Assembly (NCBI GenBank): GCA_041602035.1
Contig: JBFIHA010000006.1
Location: forward strand, 62,001 to 126,000
Source of the DNA: JAOTVV01 sp041602035
GTDB taxonomy: Bacteria > Gemmatimonadota > Gemmatimonadetes > Gemmatimonadales > GWC2-71-9
Direction: 5' to 3'
Length of the DNA: 64,000 nucleotides
The notes beneath the pieces are model-generated. The model saw nothing but the letters and a program-made list of their open reading frames with translations. It did not search any database and was not told where the DNA came from. A program made the position numbers and the translations under genes. How positions within the stretch are numbered: the stretch's first letter is position 1; each line of letters opens with the position of its first letter. Positions 41,027-50,771 of this stretch are shown here, piece by piece.

Positions 41027-42660
41027 AGCTTGAGCGGCTGCACCATCGATGGCGTTTCCGCTGTGGCCTCGTCGACTTGCACCATCGCCGGAGCGTGGCG
41101 TGGCCGGTGTCGGTCCCACCACTCTCGAGCCCGTTCGGCGGTCCACGGCCGATCAACGGGGATGTGCCGGAGCGCATCAGCCAGATTCGCCGCAGAGGCG
41201 GGCCGCGCGGCCGGGTCCTTTCGCAAGCACGCGAGGATGAGATCGTCCAGTGCCGCCGGAATGGGCAACTCGGTGCGGCGCGACGGCGATGTTGGCTCCT
41301 CATGGACGTGTTTCAGCAGCATCTGCATCGGGTTTGCCGCCCGGAACACCGTTGTGCCCGTCAGCAGCCAGAACCCCACGCACCCTAGAGCGTAGAGATC
41401 GCTCCGTCCATCCACGGCATCACTCTCCCCCATCGCCGTCTCGGGCGATCCGTACGCGGGGGTTCCGGCAAATGCACCGATGTCCGTGAGCTTGGGATCC
41501 TTGGAGCCGCCCGATCTCTTGACCAGGCCGAAATCCAGCACTTTGACCCAGTCATGCTCCAAGCCGTGGCGGCACACGAACACGTTCGCCGGCTTGATGT
41601 CGCGATGGACGAGACCGCTGGCGTGCGCCTCTGCGAGTGAGTGACAGGCCTGCGTCAGCACATGAATCACTCGTTCGGCGCACAGTGGACCGTGCCGTTG
41701 CACGAGATCCTCCAGGCTCAGTCCGTCGAGCAGCTCCATTACGTAGTAGAACCCGCGATACTCGGTGAGACCGTAGTCATACACCTCGACGGTATGCGGC
41801 GAGCGCAGCTGGGACGTGGCTTGGACCTCCCGCTCGAACCGATGGAGATGGCTGCTCGGCGTGCGGCTGGAGCTGCTCCCGCCGGGATCGCTGCGGATCA
41901 GCTTGATGGCGGCGGGCCGCGCCAGCATGCGGTGTTCCGCCTTCCAGACCTCGCCCATGCCCCCTTCGCCCAGCTTCTCGACGAGCCGGTAGGCTCCCAT
42001 ACGACGCGCACGGCTGATATCGGATCCAAGTCGATACACGACCCGTGACCCGATGACGGCGATGGCCACGCAAATGTAGTTCGGCAGGAAGACCAGGAAC
42101 GTCACTTCAGGAGCAAACGGCGGTGCCCCCGCCGCCAGTCCGACGGCGTACATGATGGGCCCCATGGTGGCGGCGCCAACCGCGGCGAGCAGCGTCTTCC
42201 CGGGTGTGCTGGGAACGATGAGCGGGAAGAACACCATCCACACGCAGGTCCACGACAGCCCGATCACCTCGGCCTCGGCGCTCCAGTGCCCGAAGGCGAG
42301 ATGCACGTCAATACCCGCCGCGGCAATCACCTCGTAGACGAGCCCCACATCGAGCAGGAGGTACGGCTCGATCCAGCCGCTCCGCGCGACGAAGAACATC
42401 CCCACCGAGGCGAAGATGAACGCCAACGAGATGACGTCGCCGACAGTGAGGCCGGTGGTTCCCCAGTAGATCGCATACGCCTGGGTGAGGCGGCCGGACC
42501 CGTAGGACAGTGCGTACACCGACGCGTAGGTGATCGCCGCTAGTGCCAGCCGATTGCCCGCTTTCTCGACCAGATCGGGAGGGAGCCTGGAGGTGCCGCC
42601 ACGAGCCGCGCTCGACACGAGCTCGCGGGAATCACGTCGCCGGACTTCGCCTACCACCAT
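41023..42660 (-). CDS. Membrane Ser/Thr kinase with N-terminal six-helix domain
   Basis: This is 545 residues from the ATG at 42660 (a TTG at 42693 is also in frame). Six membrane helices at about 32-215 come first, then a Hanks-type kinase domain at about 220-500. The kinase has glycine loop LGEGGMGEVW, ATP Lys in AAIKLI, HRDIKPANVF, DFGLVK and GTPAYGSPE. Bacterial receptor kinases more often have the kinase first and membrane helix and sensor after it, so this order is reversed. The membrane part may sense lipid or ion signals. The 3' end overlaps rho by 4 bases. Confidence 0.9.
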   Translation of the reverse strand: MVVGEVRRRDSRELVSSAARGGTSRLPPDLVEKAGNRLALAAITYASVYALSYGSGRLTQAYAIYWGTTGLTVGDVISLAFIFASVGMFFVARSGWIEPYLLLDVGLVYEVIAAAGIDVHLAFGHWSAEAEVIGLSWTCVWMVFFPLIVPSTPGKTLLAAVGAATMGPIMYAVGLAAGAPPFAPEVTFLVFLPNYICVAIAVIGSRVVYRLGSDISRARRMGAYRLVEKLGEGGMGEVWKAEHRMLARPAAIKLIRSDPGGSSSSRTPSSHLHRFEREVQATSQLRSPHTVEVYDYGLTEYRGFYYVMELLDGLSLEDLVQRHGPLCAERVIHVLTQACHSLAEAHASGLVHRDIKPANVFVCRHGLEHDWVKVLDFGLVKRSGGSKDPKLTDIGAFAGTPAYGSPETAMGESDAVDGRSDLYALGCVGFWLLTGTTVFRAANPMQMLLKHVHEEPTSPSRRTELPIPAALDDLILACLRKDPAARPASAANLADALRHIPVDRPWTAERAREWWDRHRPRHAPAMVQVDEATAETPSMVQPLKL

Positions 42661-42771
42661 GTGTGGCACCACCACGAGGAAACGGACCGTCAAAAGATAC
42701 GACGCAACCCTGAGACCGAAACCTCCCCGCGGGTGGCGCCCGCTCCGTCCACTGTCTAGGCTTCCTGCATC

Positions 42772-43548
42772 ATGACTCCCTGGGTGACCCGACTGCTCAT
42801 CGCCAACGCCGCGATGTACCTGGTCACGCGGACGTTCCCGATGGTCCTGCCGTCACTCGTCCTCGTGCCGATCGCGCTGCCCAGTCGGCCATGGACCGCG
42901 GTCACGTACATGTTTCTGCACGCCAACTTCATCCACATTCTGTTCAACATGCTGGTCCTGTACTTCTTTGGACCCATGTTGGAGATGCGGCTCGGCAGTC
43001 GCCGCTTTCTCGGGCTGTACTTCGTGAGCGGGATCGTCGCGGCACTGGTGTCCCTGTTCTTCACGCCGAGGGCGATCATCGTGGGCGCGTCGGGTGCGGT
43101 GTACGGCATCATGCTCGGTTTTGCCCGCTTCTGGCCGCGGCAGCAAATCCTGATCTGGGGCATACTGCCAATTCAGGCGCGCTGGCTCGTCGTGGTCATG
43201 ACCGCGCTGTCGCTGTACGCGGGCTTCAGCGGGTCGCGCGACGGCGTAGCACATTTCGCCCACCTGGGCGGCTTTCTCGGTGGATTGCTCTACTTGCTGT
43301 GGATCGAGTGGCGATCGCCGGCCAGGCGGTTCAAGCGGAAGGCCGAGGCCGGGGCGCCACCGGTGCGCGACGCGGACAGTGTCGCAGCGCGGTGGCAATC
43401 GATCCGCCGCGAGCAGATCCATCCGCTCAATCGTGAAGAGGTGGACCGCATTCTCGACAAGGTCAGCCGGATGGGACCGTCGAGCCTGACGATCGACGAA
43501 CGAGCCACGCTCGATCGCTTTGCCGGCAAACGGAGCGCCGATAACTGA
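42772..43548 (+). CDS. Rhomboid-family intramembrane serine protease
   Basis: This 258-residue protein has six helices. The catalytic Ser is Ser107 in VGASGAVYG, and the catalytic His is His164 in HFAHLGGFLGG. The conserved HANFIHILFN lies in helix 2. Rhomboids cleave single-pass membrane proteins inside the bilayer. After residue 180 a soluble tail with RREQIHPLNREEVDRILDKV occurs, a helical extension found in several bacterial rhomboids. It is divergent from the kinase gene. Confidence 0.93.
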   Translation: MTPWVTRLLIANAAMYLVTRTFPMVLPSLVLVPIALPSRPWTAVTYMFLHANFIHILFNMLVLYFFGPMLEMRLGSRRFLGLYFVSGIVAALVSLFFTPRAIIVGASGAVYGIMLGFARFWPRQQILIWGILPIQARWLVVVMTALSLYAGFSGSRDGVAHFAHLGGFLGGLLYLLWIEWRSPARRFKRKAEAGAPPVRDADSVAARWQSIRREQIHPLNREEVDRILDKVSRMGPSSLTIDERATLDRFAGKRSADN

Positions 43549-43602
43549 CGCAGGCACCCCCGCGCTGCGTGGATGCCACCGGGTCCATGAAGCCACGCAT
43601 CG

Positions 43603-44769
43603 TCAGCCGAGCAACATCTTGCCGATCGTCTGCAGTTGCATGTTGCTCGTGCCCTCGTAGATGGCGCCGATCTTGGCATCGCGGTAGTACTTCTCGACAG
43701 GATACTCCTTCGTGTACCCGTATCCGCCGAACAGCTCGACGCACAGACTCGTCACCCGTTCGGCCATCTGCGCGGCATACAGCTTCGCCATCGCCGCTTC
43801 CATCATATAGGGCTGCTTCGCGTCTCGCAGCCGGGCGGCGTTGTACACGAGCAACCGTGCCGCCTCCAGTTCGGTCGCGGCCTGGGCCATCTGGAACTGC
43901 ACTGCCTGGAACTCTCCGATCGGCTTACCGAACTGCTGCCGCTCCATGACGTAGCGCTTCGTCGCGTCCAACGCACCGCGCGCCACGCCCACCATTTGTG
44001 CGCCGATACCGATCCGTCCGACGTTGAGTGTCTCGATCGCCACTTTGTATCCCTTGCCGAGCTCACCTAGCATGTTGCCGGCAGGAACGCGGCAATTCTC
44101 GAGAATCAGCTCCGTCGTGCTCGAGGCGCGAATGCCGAGCTTGTCTTCCTTCTTGCCGACGCTGAACCCGGCGAAGTCCCGCTCCACGATGAACGTCGTA
44201 ATGCCCTTGTATCCCTTCGCGGCATCAACGGTGGCAAAGACGACGTAGATCTGCGCTTCGGCGCCGTTCGTGATCCAGAGTTTGGCACCATTCAGGACCC
44301 ACTCGTCACCGTCCTGCACGGCGCGGCACGCGAGACCAAACGCGTCCGAGCCCGACCCAGCCTCCGAGAGGGCATAGGCACCCACCGCGCCGGCTGCGAG
44401 TCGTGGCAGGTACTTGCGCTGGAGTGCCTCGCTGCCCCAATCGAGGAACGGGACGTTGACGAGCGTGTTCTGCACGTCCACGAGCACGGACGTGGACGCG
44501 TCGATGGCCGACAGCTCCTCCACCGCCAGCATGGCCATGAAGAATGAGCCTCCGGCTCCACCCAGCTCGATCGGGATGTCGATTCCCATCAACCCGAGTT
44601 CGGCAAACTTCGGGATGAGTGAGGTGTCAAAGGCGGCTTCGCGCTCCATCGATTCCACGCGGGGCCGCACCTCAGCCTCCGCGAAGTCGCGGACGGCATC
44701 GCGGAACATGCTCTCATCTTCGGACAAGCTCGTCAGCGGCGTGCCCGCCGCAGCCATCACGTCACTCAT
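43603..44769 (-). CDS. Acyl-CoA dehydrogenase
   Basis: This 388-residue FAD enzyme has the family landmarks: ALSEAGSGSDAF and WITNGAEA in the FAD region, and the catalytic Glu in the C-terminal YEGTSNMQLQTIGK. The general sequence resembles short/branched-chain dehydrogenases (ACADSB/BCAD-like). It oxidises acyl-CoA to enoyl-CoA and passes electrons to ETF. The ATG at 44769 is preferred; a GTG just before it is in frame. No other beta-oxidation gene is adjacent. Confidence 0.94.
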   Translation of the reverse strand: MSDVMAAAGTPLTSLSEDESMFRDAVRDFAEAEVRPRVESMEREAAFDTSLIPKFAELGLMGIDIPIELGGAGGSFFMAMLAVEELSAIDASTSVLVDVQNTLVNVPFLDWGSEALQRKYLPRLAAGAVGAYALSEAGSGSDAFGLACRAVQDGDEWVLNGAKLWITNGAEAQIYVVFATVDAAKGYKGITTFIVERDFAGFSVGKKEDKLGIRASSTTELILENCRVPAGNMLGELGKGYKVAIETLNVGRIGIGAQMVGVARGALDATKRYVMERQQFGKPIGEFQAVQFQMAQAATELEAARLLVYNAARLRDAKQPYMMEAAMAKLYAAQMAERVTSLCVELFGGYGYTKEYPVEKYYRDAKIGAIYEGTSNMQLQTIGKMLLG

Positions 44770-44833
44770 CACCGCACTCTCGCTGTCTCGATCCCCCGTC
44801 CGGGGCAGTCTGGGCCCGTGCCCCGAAGCTCAT

Positions 44834-45814
44834 TCACTCCCAATCGTGATCGTCATCCTCGCCGAATCCCGCCGCGCCTCGCTTGAAGAACGCCGCCTGG
44901 GAAGCGTAGGGCTCGACCAATTCGGAGACCCGGGCCAGCTCTTGGGTGTCCATCGCCTCGAACTCCTGCGCTATGCGCACGTTCGCTTCGAGCTGCACAA
45001 CCGTGTCGCAGCCCACGATCACCGTGCTCACCGGGTGCGTGAGCACCCAGCGCATGGCATCCTTCATCGAACGCAGGCCGCCATCCTGGAACACCCGCCC
45101 CCGCGCGGGGATCTTCATGGCGATCACCCCCATCTGCTTGCGATTGGCGGTCGGCAGCAGCTCGGTCGCAAACGGCAGGTGATGCGGGTCGGCCGGATTC
45201 AGCGCCATCAGAATCGTGTCGAAGTCGTATCGGGTGATTCCGTCGAGCAGGACGGCAGGGTCGTAGTGTCCGGTGATGCCGAGGAACCGTACCATGCCCT
45301 CATCACGAGCCTGGTGCATCGCCTCCATGGCGCCTTCCTGCGCGAACATGCGGTCCAGCTGCTCCGTATTGCGGACGTTGTGCAGTTGCCACAGGTCGAT
45401 GTGATCGGTCTGGAGACGCTTCAAGCTGTCTTCGAGCAGACGCAACGATCCGTCGCGCGTGCGATCGTGCGTCTTGGTGGCTAGGAAGACCTCGCTGCGC
45501 CGAGTGGTCATCACCTCGCCGATGTACGACTGGCTGATGCCACGACCATAGGCCGCAGCCGTGTCGATGTAGTTCACGCCCAGATCGATTGCCCGATTGA
45601 TGATGGCCACCGATTCGTCGCGTGTCCCGGCCTGCTCGAGGGTCGCCTGCCCACCGAGGCTGAAGAGCCGAACCCGGTGTCCAGTCCGGCCGAGCGGCCG
45701 CTCTGGCATCGGGAGCTGTGGTCCGAGCGGGGCATCGCGGCACAGCCACATGGATGCGGTGCCGGCAGCGCCCATCTTGACGAAGTCGCGTCTGGATACG
45801 TCTTGCGGTGTCAT
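44834..45814 (-). CDS. Tat-exported aldo/keto reductase
   Basis: This is 326 residues from the ATG at 45814 with GGAGGA upstream. The N-terminus carries a twin-arginine motif SRRDFVKMGAAG and a hydrophobic region. The (beta/alpha)8 AKR core has the catalytic set: Asp in YIDTAAAYG, Tyr in the same loop, Lys in LATKTHD and His in WQLHNV. AKRs reduce carbonyls with NADPH; a folded export by Tat would carry the enzyme with its cofactor, which is common in this subgroup. The substrate is unknown. Confidence 0.9.
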   Translation of the reverse strand: MTPQDVSRRDFVKMGAAGTASMWLCRDAPLGPQLPMPERPLGRTGHRVRLFSLGGQATLEQAGTRDESVAIINRAIDLGVNYIDTAAAYGRGISQSYIGEVMTTRRSEVFLATKTHDRTRDGSLRLLEDSLKRLQTDHIDLWQLHNVRNTEQLDRMFAQEGAMEAMHQARDEGMVRFLGITGHYDPAVLLDGITRYDFDTILMALNPADPHHLPFATELLPTANRKQMGVIAMKIPARGRVFQDGGLRSMKDAMRWVLTHPVSTVIVGCDTVVQLEANVRIAQEFEAMDTQELARVSELVEPYASQAAFFKRGAAGFGEDDDHDWE

Positions 45815-46002
45815 GGCCGTCCTCCGAGCACGGTGACGAAATCGCGGGACCCTCGATGCCGGGAGGAACGGTGAGGGCTCCAGATAAGATGGGTCATGCA
45901 GCACACTTGCGGGAGGCCATGGACCGCCGGGCGGGCGGCTCGCACCCGGTGCGCGGATCGATCAAGTTATGACAGTCGGGGTTCCCACCACCGAGGGCCA
46001 GC

Positions 46003-46977
46003 ATGTCCGACATTCGACTGCGGTACCTGTCGCGACGCCACGTGGAGAGCGTGGGTCTCGCGATGCGAGACATCGTCGACGCGATCGAGAACATGTTTCG
46101 CGACAAGGCGCGGGGTGATGCAGAGATGCCCCCCAAGCCCGCGATTCACCCGGCCCAGGATGCCTTTATCCACGCGATGCCGGCCTTTCTGCCTCGGGTA
46201 GGCGCGGCTGGGATGAAGTGGATCTCCGGGAACCCCGCCAACCGCACCCGCGGACTCCCGTATATCGCCGGTCTTCTCATCCTGAACGACCCGGATACCG
46301 GAATCCCCATTGCAGTCATGGACGCCACCTGGATCACGGCCATGCGCACCGGTGCCGCCACCGCGGTGGCCGCCGCCCATCTTGCCCGATCCGACGCCAC
46401 CACGGTGGGGATCGTGGCGTGTGGCGTGCAGGGCCGCACCAATCTGGAGGCCCTGTGCACCCGCTTTGCAATCGAGGAGGCGCGGGCCTACGACGTGGAC
46501 CCAGAAGCCGCCCATCGCTACGCGGACGAGATGATGGGTCGATGCGGCGTCACGATCACCGTGGTGGACGATCCACGCGCGGCAGTGACCGATCTCGGAA
46601 TCGTCGTCACCAGCGGCCCGATCCTGCGCGACCCGTCACCCGTGATCGAGGCCGGGTGGCTCAGCCCCGGTGCCTTCGCCTGCGCGCTCGACTTCGATTC
46701 CTATTGGACGCCAGCAGCCGTCCGAGCCGCCGATCGGTTCGTGACCGACGACCTTCACCAGTTGGACTACTACCGGTCGCTGGGGTTCTTCCGGCACATT
46801 CCCGCGCCGGACGGCGACCTCGCAGCGATCGTCGCCGGTCTCGTGCCTGGCCGTCAGTCCCGCGACGAGGCCATCGTCTGCATGAACCTCGGGCTGGCGT
46901 TGGAGGACGTGGCCGTTGGCAAGCTGATCTACGATCGAGCCGTGAGCCTGGATGTCGGGATGGAACTCGACCTTTGA
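46003..46977 (+). CDS. Ornithine cyclodeaminase / mu-crystallin family protein
   Basis: This 324-residue NAD(P)-binding protein has AFIHAMPAFLPRVGAAGMKW, MDATWITAMRTGAATAVAAAHLAR and a Rossmann start VGIVACGVQGRTNLEAL. The family includes ornithine cyclodeaminase, alanine dehydrogenase and ketimine reductases. The substrate Lys/Arg residues of true ornithine cyclodeaminase are not fully checkable here. The gene is divergent from the aldo/keto reductase. Confidence 0.88.
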   Translation: MSDIRLRYLSRRHVESVGLAMRDIVDAIENMFRDKARGDAEMPPKPAIHPAQDAFIHAMPAFLPRVGAAGMKWISGNPANRTRGLPYIAGLLILNDPDTGIPIAVMDATWITAMRTGAATAVAAAHLARSDATTVGIVACGVQGRTNLEALCTRFAIEEARAYDVDPEAAHRYADEMMGRCGVTITVVDDPRAAVTDLGIVVTSGPILRDPSPVIEAGWLSPGAFACALDFDSYWTPAAVRAADRFVTDDLHQLDYYRSLGFFRHIPAPDGDLAAIVAGLVPGRQSRDEAIVCMNLGLALEDVAVGKLIYDRAVSLDVGMELDL

Positions 46978-47065
46978 CCACGGACTGATGTCGCGGTGGC
47001 AGATGAATGGCAAGGGACGTGGGCCCGACCGCTGAGCCCGCGTCCCCCGGTCCTCGTTGACCTGC

Positions 47066-49552
47066 CTACTGTTGGGTCGAGACCTTCTTTCCTTCCGCCA
47101 TTCCCTGCTTCACGTAGCGCTCGAGCCATTCCTGCATCTCCCACAGCATGTGCAGGATCGACTCGCGAGCGCGATACCCGTGGCTTTCGTGCGGCAACAT
47201 GACCAACCGCGCGGTCTTGCCGAGTCCCTTCAGCGCGTGATAATAACGCTCGCTCTGGATCGGGAACGTGCCCGAGTTGTTGTCGGCCTCGCCATGGATC
47301 AACAGAATCGGCTCGTTCATCGTCTCGGCATTCATGAACGGTGACATCCGGAAGTACACCTCCGGCGCCTCCCAAAAGGTGCGCTCCTCGGCCTGGAATC
47401 CAAATGGCGTCAGCGACCGGTTGTAGGCACCCGATCGCGCGATGCCCGCTGAGAACACATCGGAGTGCGTGAGCACGTTGGCCGTCATGAACGCGCCGTA
47501 GGAGTGGCCACCAATGCCCATGCGGCCGCGCTCTGCGATCCCGCGACGCTCCATCTCGACCGCTGCGGCCTCGGCACTGGCAACGAGCTGCTCGACATAC
47601 GTGTCGTTGGGCTCCGCGTCACCCTCGCCGACGATCGGCATCGTGGCACCGTCGAGCACGGCATAGCCCAGCGCGACCCATATGGGGGTCGACCAGCCGC
47701 CGAGACGGGTGAATCGATACGGTGACCCCACCACCTGCGCCGCGGCATTGGCGTCCTTGAACTCCCGCGGGTACGCCCAGACGAACAGTGGGAGCGGGCC
47801 GTCGCGCGCGGCATCGTAGCCCGGTGGGAGGTACAACGTCCCGGACAGCGTCACCCCGTCGGCGCGACGGTACTGAATCAGCTCCTTCTGCATTCCTTCC
47901 AACTGGGGGGTCGGGTTGGGGAAGAACGTGAGCTGATCCACGCTCCTGCGCCGGAGATCTCGAATGAAGTAGTTGGGTGGTTGCTCCTGCGATTCCCGGC
48001 TTGTCAGGATCGTGCGCCCCTGGTCGTCCAACACGTCCAGCGGATACTCATAGACGGGTGCTTCGGAGCGAAACAGACGCTGCGTCTGCTTGGTGCGAAG
48101 GTCGAATTTGTCGATGAACGGCCGATCGCCTTCCGGCGACGCCCCTTGGCCTCGCAGGAACAGGGCGCGGCCCCGATCGGTGGTGCGGAGCACATAGCGG
48201 CCGCGTGCGTTCATCCGCATGACCGGCGTCCCGGGATCGCCGTACCGATCCTCGTAGGAACGGTCGAAGATCAGCTCGGGCTCGCTCTCGAGATTGCCGG
48301 GACGGATGCGCCACACCCGTGCCTGCCGGGTTCGCCACCAGCTCTCGGTCACCAATGCCACATCGTCGGCACCCCACATGATACCGCCATAGCGGAACCC
48401 CAGGGTGATGACCGGCTTGGGGGCATTGGCAAAGGGCGCGGCATGCACAAACACGCGGTCGCGCTGCTCTGCGGGCTTGCCGGCATCTCCACCGTCGAGC
48501 GCCTCTACCCAGGCGAGCGTGGCCGGGGCATCGGCGCGCCACGACACGCGGCGGGGTCCGGTGGGGACGCTCCCGAACGGCACCGGCACTTCTTCCTGAA
48601 GCGGCAGGTCCGCAACCAGGTACACCGGGTACCCGTTCCGGTCGAGCACCTCAATGCGATTTGGGAACCGATACCACGGCACGAGGTACGAGAACGGTCG
48701 GTGCGTGCGCTCGATCAGGATGTACCGCCCGTCGGGTGACGGACTGAAGCTCCCAATGATGCCCGGCTCGCTCACACGAGTGATGGTGCCGTCCACGGTG
48801 ATCCGCGCCAACTGCGCCGTGGCGTAGTGCTCGAACAGTGCTTCGTCGTGCGCGTCCTCGAGCAGATCCTGGTACGTCCTGGCCGGTGCGGTCTTGTCAA
48901 CATTCTGCTGGATGATCGGTCCAGTGGGCACCCGTGCCGACGTCGGTTCCGACCCGCGCCCCTCGGGAATCACCGTGACGAGGATGGTCCAGGAGTCGGC
49001 CACCCAGGTGGGGCCACCCGCCAACACGGGGTTGAGCTCCGGACCAGTCAATCGACGCGCCTGTCCAGACTCCACATCCGCCACCCACAGCTCAATGCCG
49101 TCGTCGGTGGTGTGGGTGAACGCAATCCGCTTGCTGTCGGGTGACCATTCCACGTCGTCGAGCTTCGGATCGGCGGGGAGGCCCGTGACGACCACCTCTT
49201 GGCGATCGGCGATCCGCATGAACCGCGCGCCCGTGTACGGGTTTCGGCGCGATCGGCCATTCGTCTGCGGAGCGATTCGGGTTCCGGCAAGCCGCAGCTC
49301 CAGCGCGGCAAGATCCGCGATTGGCGCCAGGCTCGGGCTCTCGAGCAGCAGCATCCACGTGTCATCTGGGCTCATGCGCACCGCGGGCGTGGGTGCGGCA
49401 TCGACGATATCAACCAGCACCTGCGCCGGGAGTCGATATCCCTGGTCCGGTGTCTGCGCGGAGGCCGCTCCGGCGCAGAGCACTGCTGCGCTCAACACCG
49501 CGAACATCGAAATGCCATTGGATCGACGATGGTAGCTAGGCGCGACACGCAT
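47066..49552 (-). CDS. S9 family serine peptidase, exported (prolyl oligopeptidase/glutamyl-type)
   Basis: This is 828 residues from the ATG at 49552 with GGGAGG 8 bases upstream. An N-terminal signal (SMFAVLSAAVLCAGAASAQ) is followed by a beta-propeller part (WSPDSKRIAFTHTTDD and several similar blades) and an alpha/beta hydrolase domain. The catalytic triad is Ser in IGGHSYGAFM, Asp in IHGEADNNSGT and His in PHESHGY. Such enzymes cut short peptides. The gene lies 109 bases downstream of hypE on the same strand, but nothing ties it to hydrogenase maturation. Confidence 0.93.
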   Translation of the reverse strand: MRVAPSYHRRSNGISMFAVLSAAVLCAGAASAQTPDQGYRLPAQVLVDIVDAAPTPAVRMSPDDTWMLLLESPSLAPIADLAALELRLAGTRIAPQTNGRSRRNPYTGARFMRIADRQEVVVTGLPADPKLDDVEWSPDSKRIAFTHTTDDGIELWVADVESGQARRLTGPELNPVLAGGPTWVADSWTILVTVIPEGRGSEPTSARVPTGPIIQQNVDKTAPARTYQDLLEDAHDEALFEHYATAQLARITVDGTITRVSEPGIIGSFSPSPDGRYILIERTHRPFSYLVPWYRFPNRIEVLDRNGYPVYLVADLPLQEEVPVPFGSVPTGPRRVSWRADAPATLAWVEALDGGDAGKPAEQRDRVFVHAAPFANAPKPVITLGFRYGGIMWGADDVALVTESWWRTRQARVWRIRPGNLESEPELIFDRSYEDRYGDPGTPVMRMNARGRYVLRTTDRGRALFLRGQGASPEGDRPFIDKFDLRTKQTQRLFRSEAPVYEYPLDVLDDQGRTILTSRESQEQPPNYFIRDLRRRSVDQLTFFPNPTPQLEGMQKELIQYRRADGVTLSGTLYLPPGYDAARDGPLPLFVWAYPREFKDANAAAQVVGSPYRFTRLGGWSTPIWVALGYAVLDGATMPIVGEGDAEPNDTYVEQLVASAEAAAVEMERRGIAERGRMGIGGHSYGAFMTANVLTHSDVFSAGIARSGAYNRSLTPFGFQAEERTFWEAPEVYFRMSPFMNAETMNEPILLIHGEADNNSGTFPIQSERYYHALKGLGKTARLVMLPHESHGYRARESILHMLWEMQEWLERYVKQGMAEGKKVSTQQ

Positions 49553-49661
49553 GGTCGCCACCTCCCTGTGCTAAGGCAGGTTTCGATTGAGGTTATTCAG
49601 GAATGCTACGCCGCAGCTCAGGTCCCGGCTAGAGAAAAGGGCGATGCTCCGCCTTCGCCGC

Positions 49662-50771
49662 TCAGCAGATACGGGGTAGCTGGTCACCCGGCAGCATGTC
49701 CACGACCCGCGTTCCCCCGATCGCCGTGCGAAGCGCGACCAGGGTGGGGTGCTCGTCGACCACGCTACCGATGATCGCGGCTTCGACGCCGAGAGGGTGC
49801 GCACGCAACGTTCTGAGGACCCGGTCGGCCGAGCCCGGATCCACGATGGCCACCATGATGCCCTCGTTGGCCACGTACAGCGGATCGAACCCCAGCATCT
49901 CGCAGGCCGCCGTGACCGGTCCCGGGATCGGAACCGCCGTCTCGTCGAGCACGATCCCGACACCCGACGCCCGGGCAACCTCGTTGAGCGCACTGGCCAT
50001 GCCACCCCTCGTCGGATCGCGCAGCACGTGCACGGCTGGACCCTCGGCATCTCGCAGCGCCTCGACGAGCGGAGACAAGTTGGCCGTGTCACTCTCGACC
50101 TCCGCCTCGAACGCCAGTCCCTCCCGCACGGTCATCACGGCGATACCGTGGCGTCCGATCGGGCCACTCACCAGCACGGCGTCACCCGCCCGCGCGCGGT
50201 CGGGCGCCGGCATGAACGCAGGGTCCACCTCACCCACGCCCGTCGTGTTGATGAATACGCCGTCTGCCTTGCCTCGTTCGACGACCTTCGTATCGCCGGT
50301 GATGATGACGACGCCCGCGTCATTGGCCGTCCGCGCCATTGCCGCCAGAATCCGATCCAGGGTCACGATGTCCAGTCCCTCTTCGAGGACGAACCCGGCC
50401 GTGAGGTACCTGGGTCGCGCGCCCATCATGGCGAGATCGTTCAGGGTACCGTGCACGGCGAGGGTGCCGATGTTCCCACCCGGGAATTCGAGCGGTTGCA
50501 CGACGAAGGTGTCCGTGGACACGGCGAGCCGGTTCGTGGCCACGTCAACCACCGCCGCGTCGCCCAGTTTGGCGAGCGTGGGGTTGCCGAAATGCGGGAG
50601 GAAGTGCTCGGCGAGAAGGGCGGCACTCATCTTCCCACCGGAGCCATGGCCCAGCTGAATCTGGCGATACACACCGTGGGGGACCGGGCAGCTCGGACCT
50701 TCGGACAGGGCTGTCACATCAGGCTTTGGCTGCGGCACTCCGGATGCGACCGTAGTTGAAATACGCAGCAC
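49662..50771 (-). CDS. hypE: Hydrogenase maturation factor HypE
   Basis: This 369-residue protein has the AIR-synthase fold of HypE (LGHGSGGKMS near residue 45, GDTKVVERGKADGVFINTTG, DPTRGGMASALNEVARASG) and ends in the conserved PRIC, whose terminal Cys carries the thiocyanate that becomes CN on iron. It dehydrates the carbamoyl group supplied by HypF. I give the GTG at 50771, which has GGAGGG upstream; the GTG at 50717, just after the hypD stop, is a possible shorter start. Confidence 0.95.
   Translation of the reverse strand: MLRISTTVASGVPQPKPDVTALSEGPSCPVPHGVYRQIQLGHGSGGKMSAALLAEHFLPHFGNPTLAKLGDAAVVDVATNRLAVSTDTFVVQPLEFPGGNIGTLAVHGTLNDLAMMGARPRYLTAGFVLEEGLDIVTLDRILAAMARTANDAGVVIITGDTKVVERGKADGVFINTTGVGEVDPAFMPAPDRARAGDAVLVSGPIGRHGIAVMTVREGLAFEAEVESDTANLSPLVEALRDAEGPAVHVLRDPTRGGMASALNEVARASGVGIVLDETAVPIPGPVTAACEMLGFDPLYVANEGIMVAIVDPGSADRVLRTLRAHPLGVEAAIIGSVVDEHPTLVALRTAIGGTRVVDMLPGDQLPRIC

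Noticed and set aside
44802..44824. Short GGGGCA/TGCCCC hairpin after the aldo/keto reductase gene
   Set aside because: Only 6 bp, with no T-run, in GC-rich DNA; not strong enough to call a terminator.
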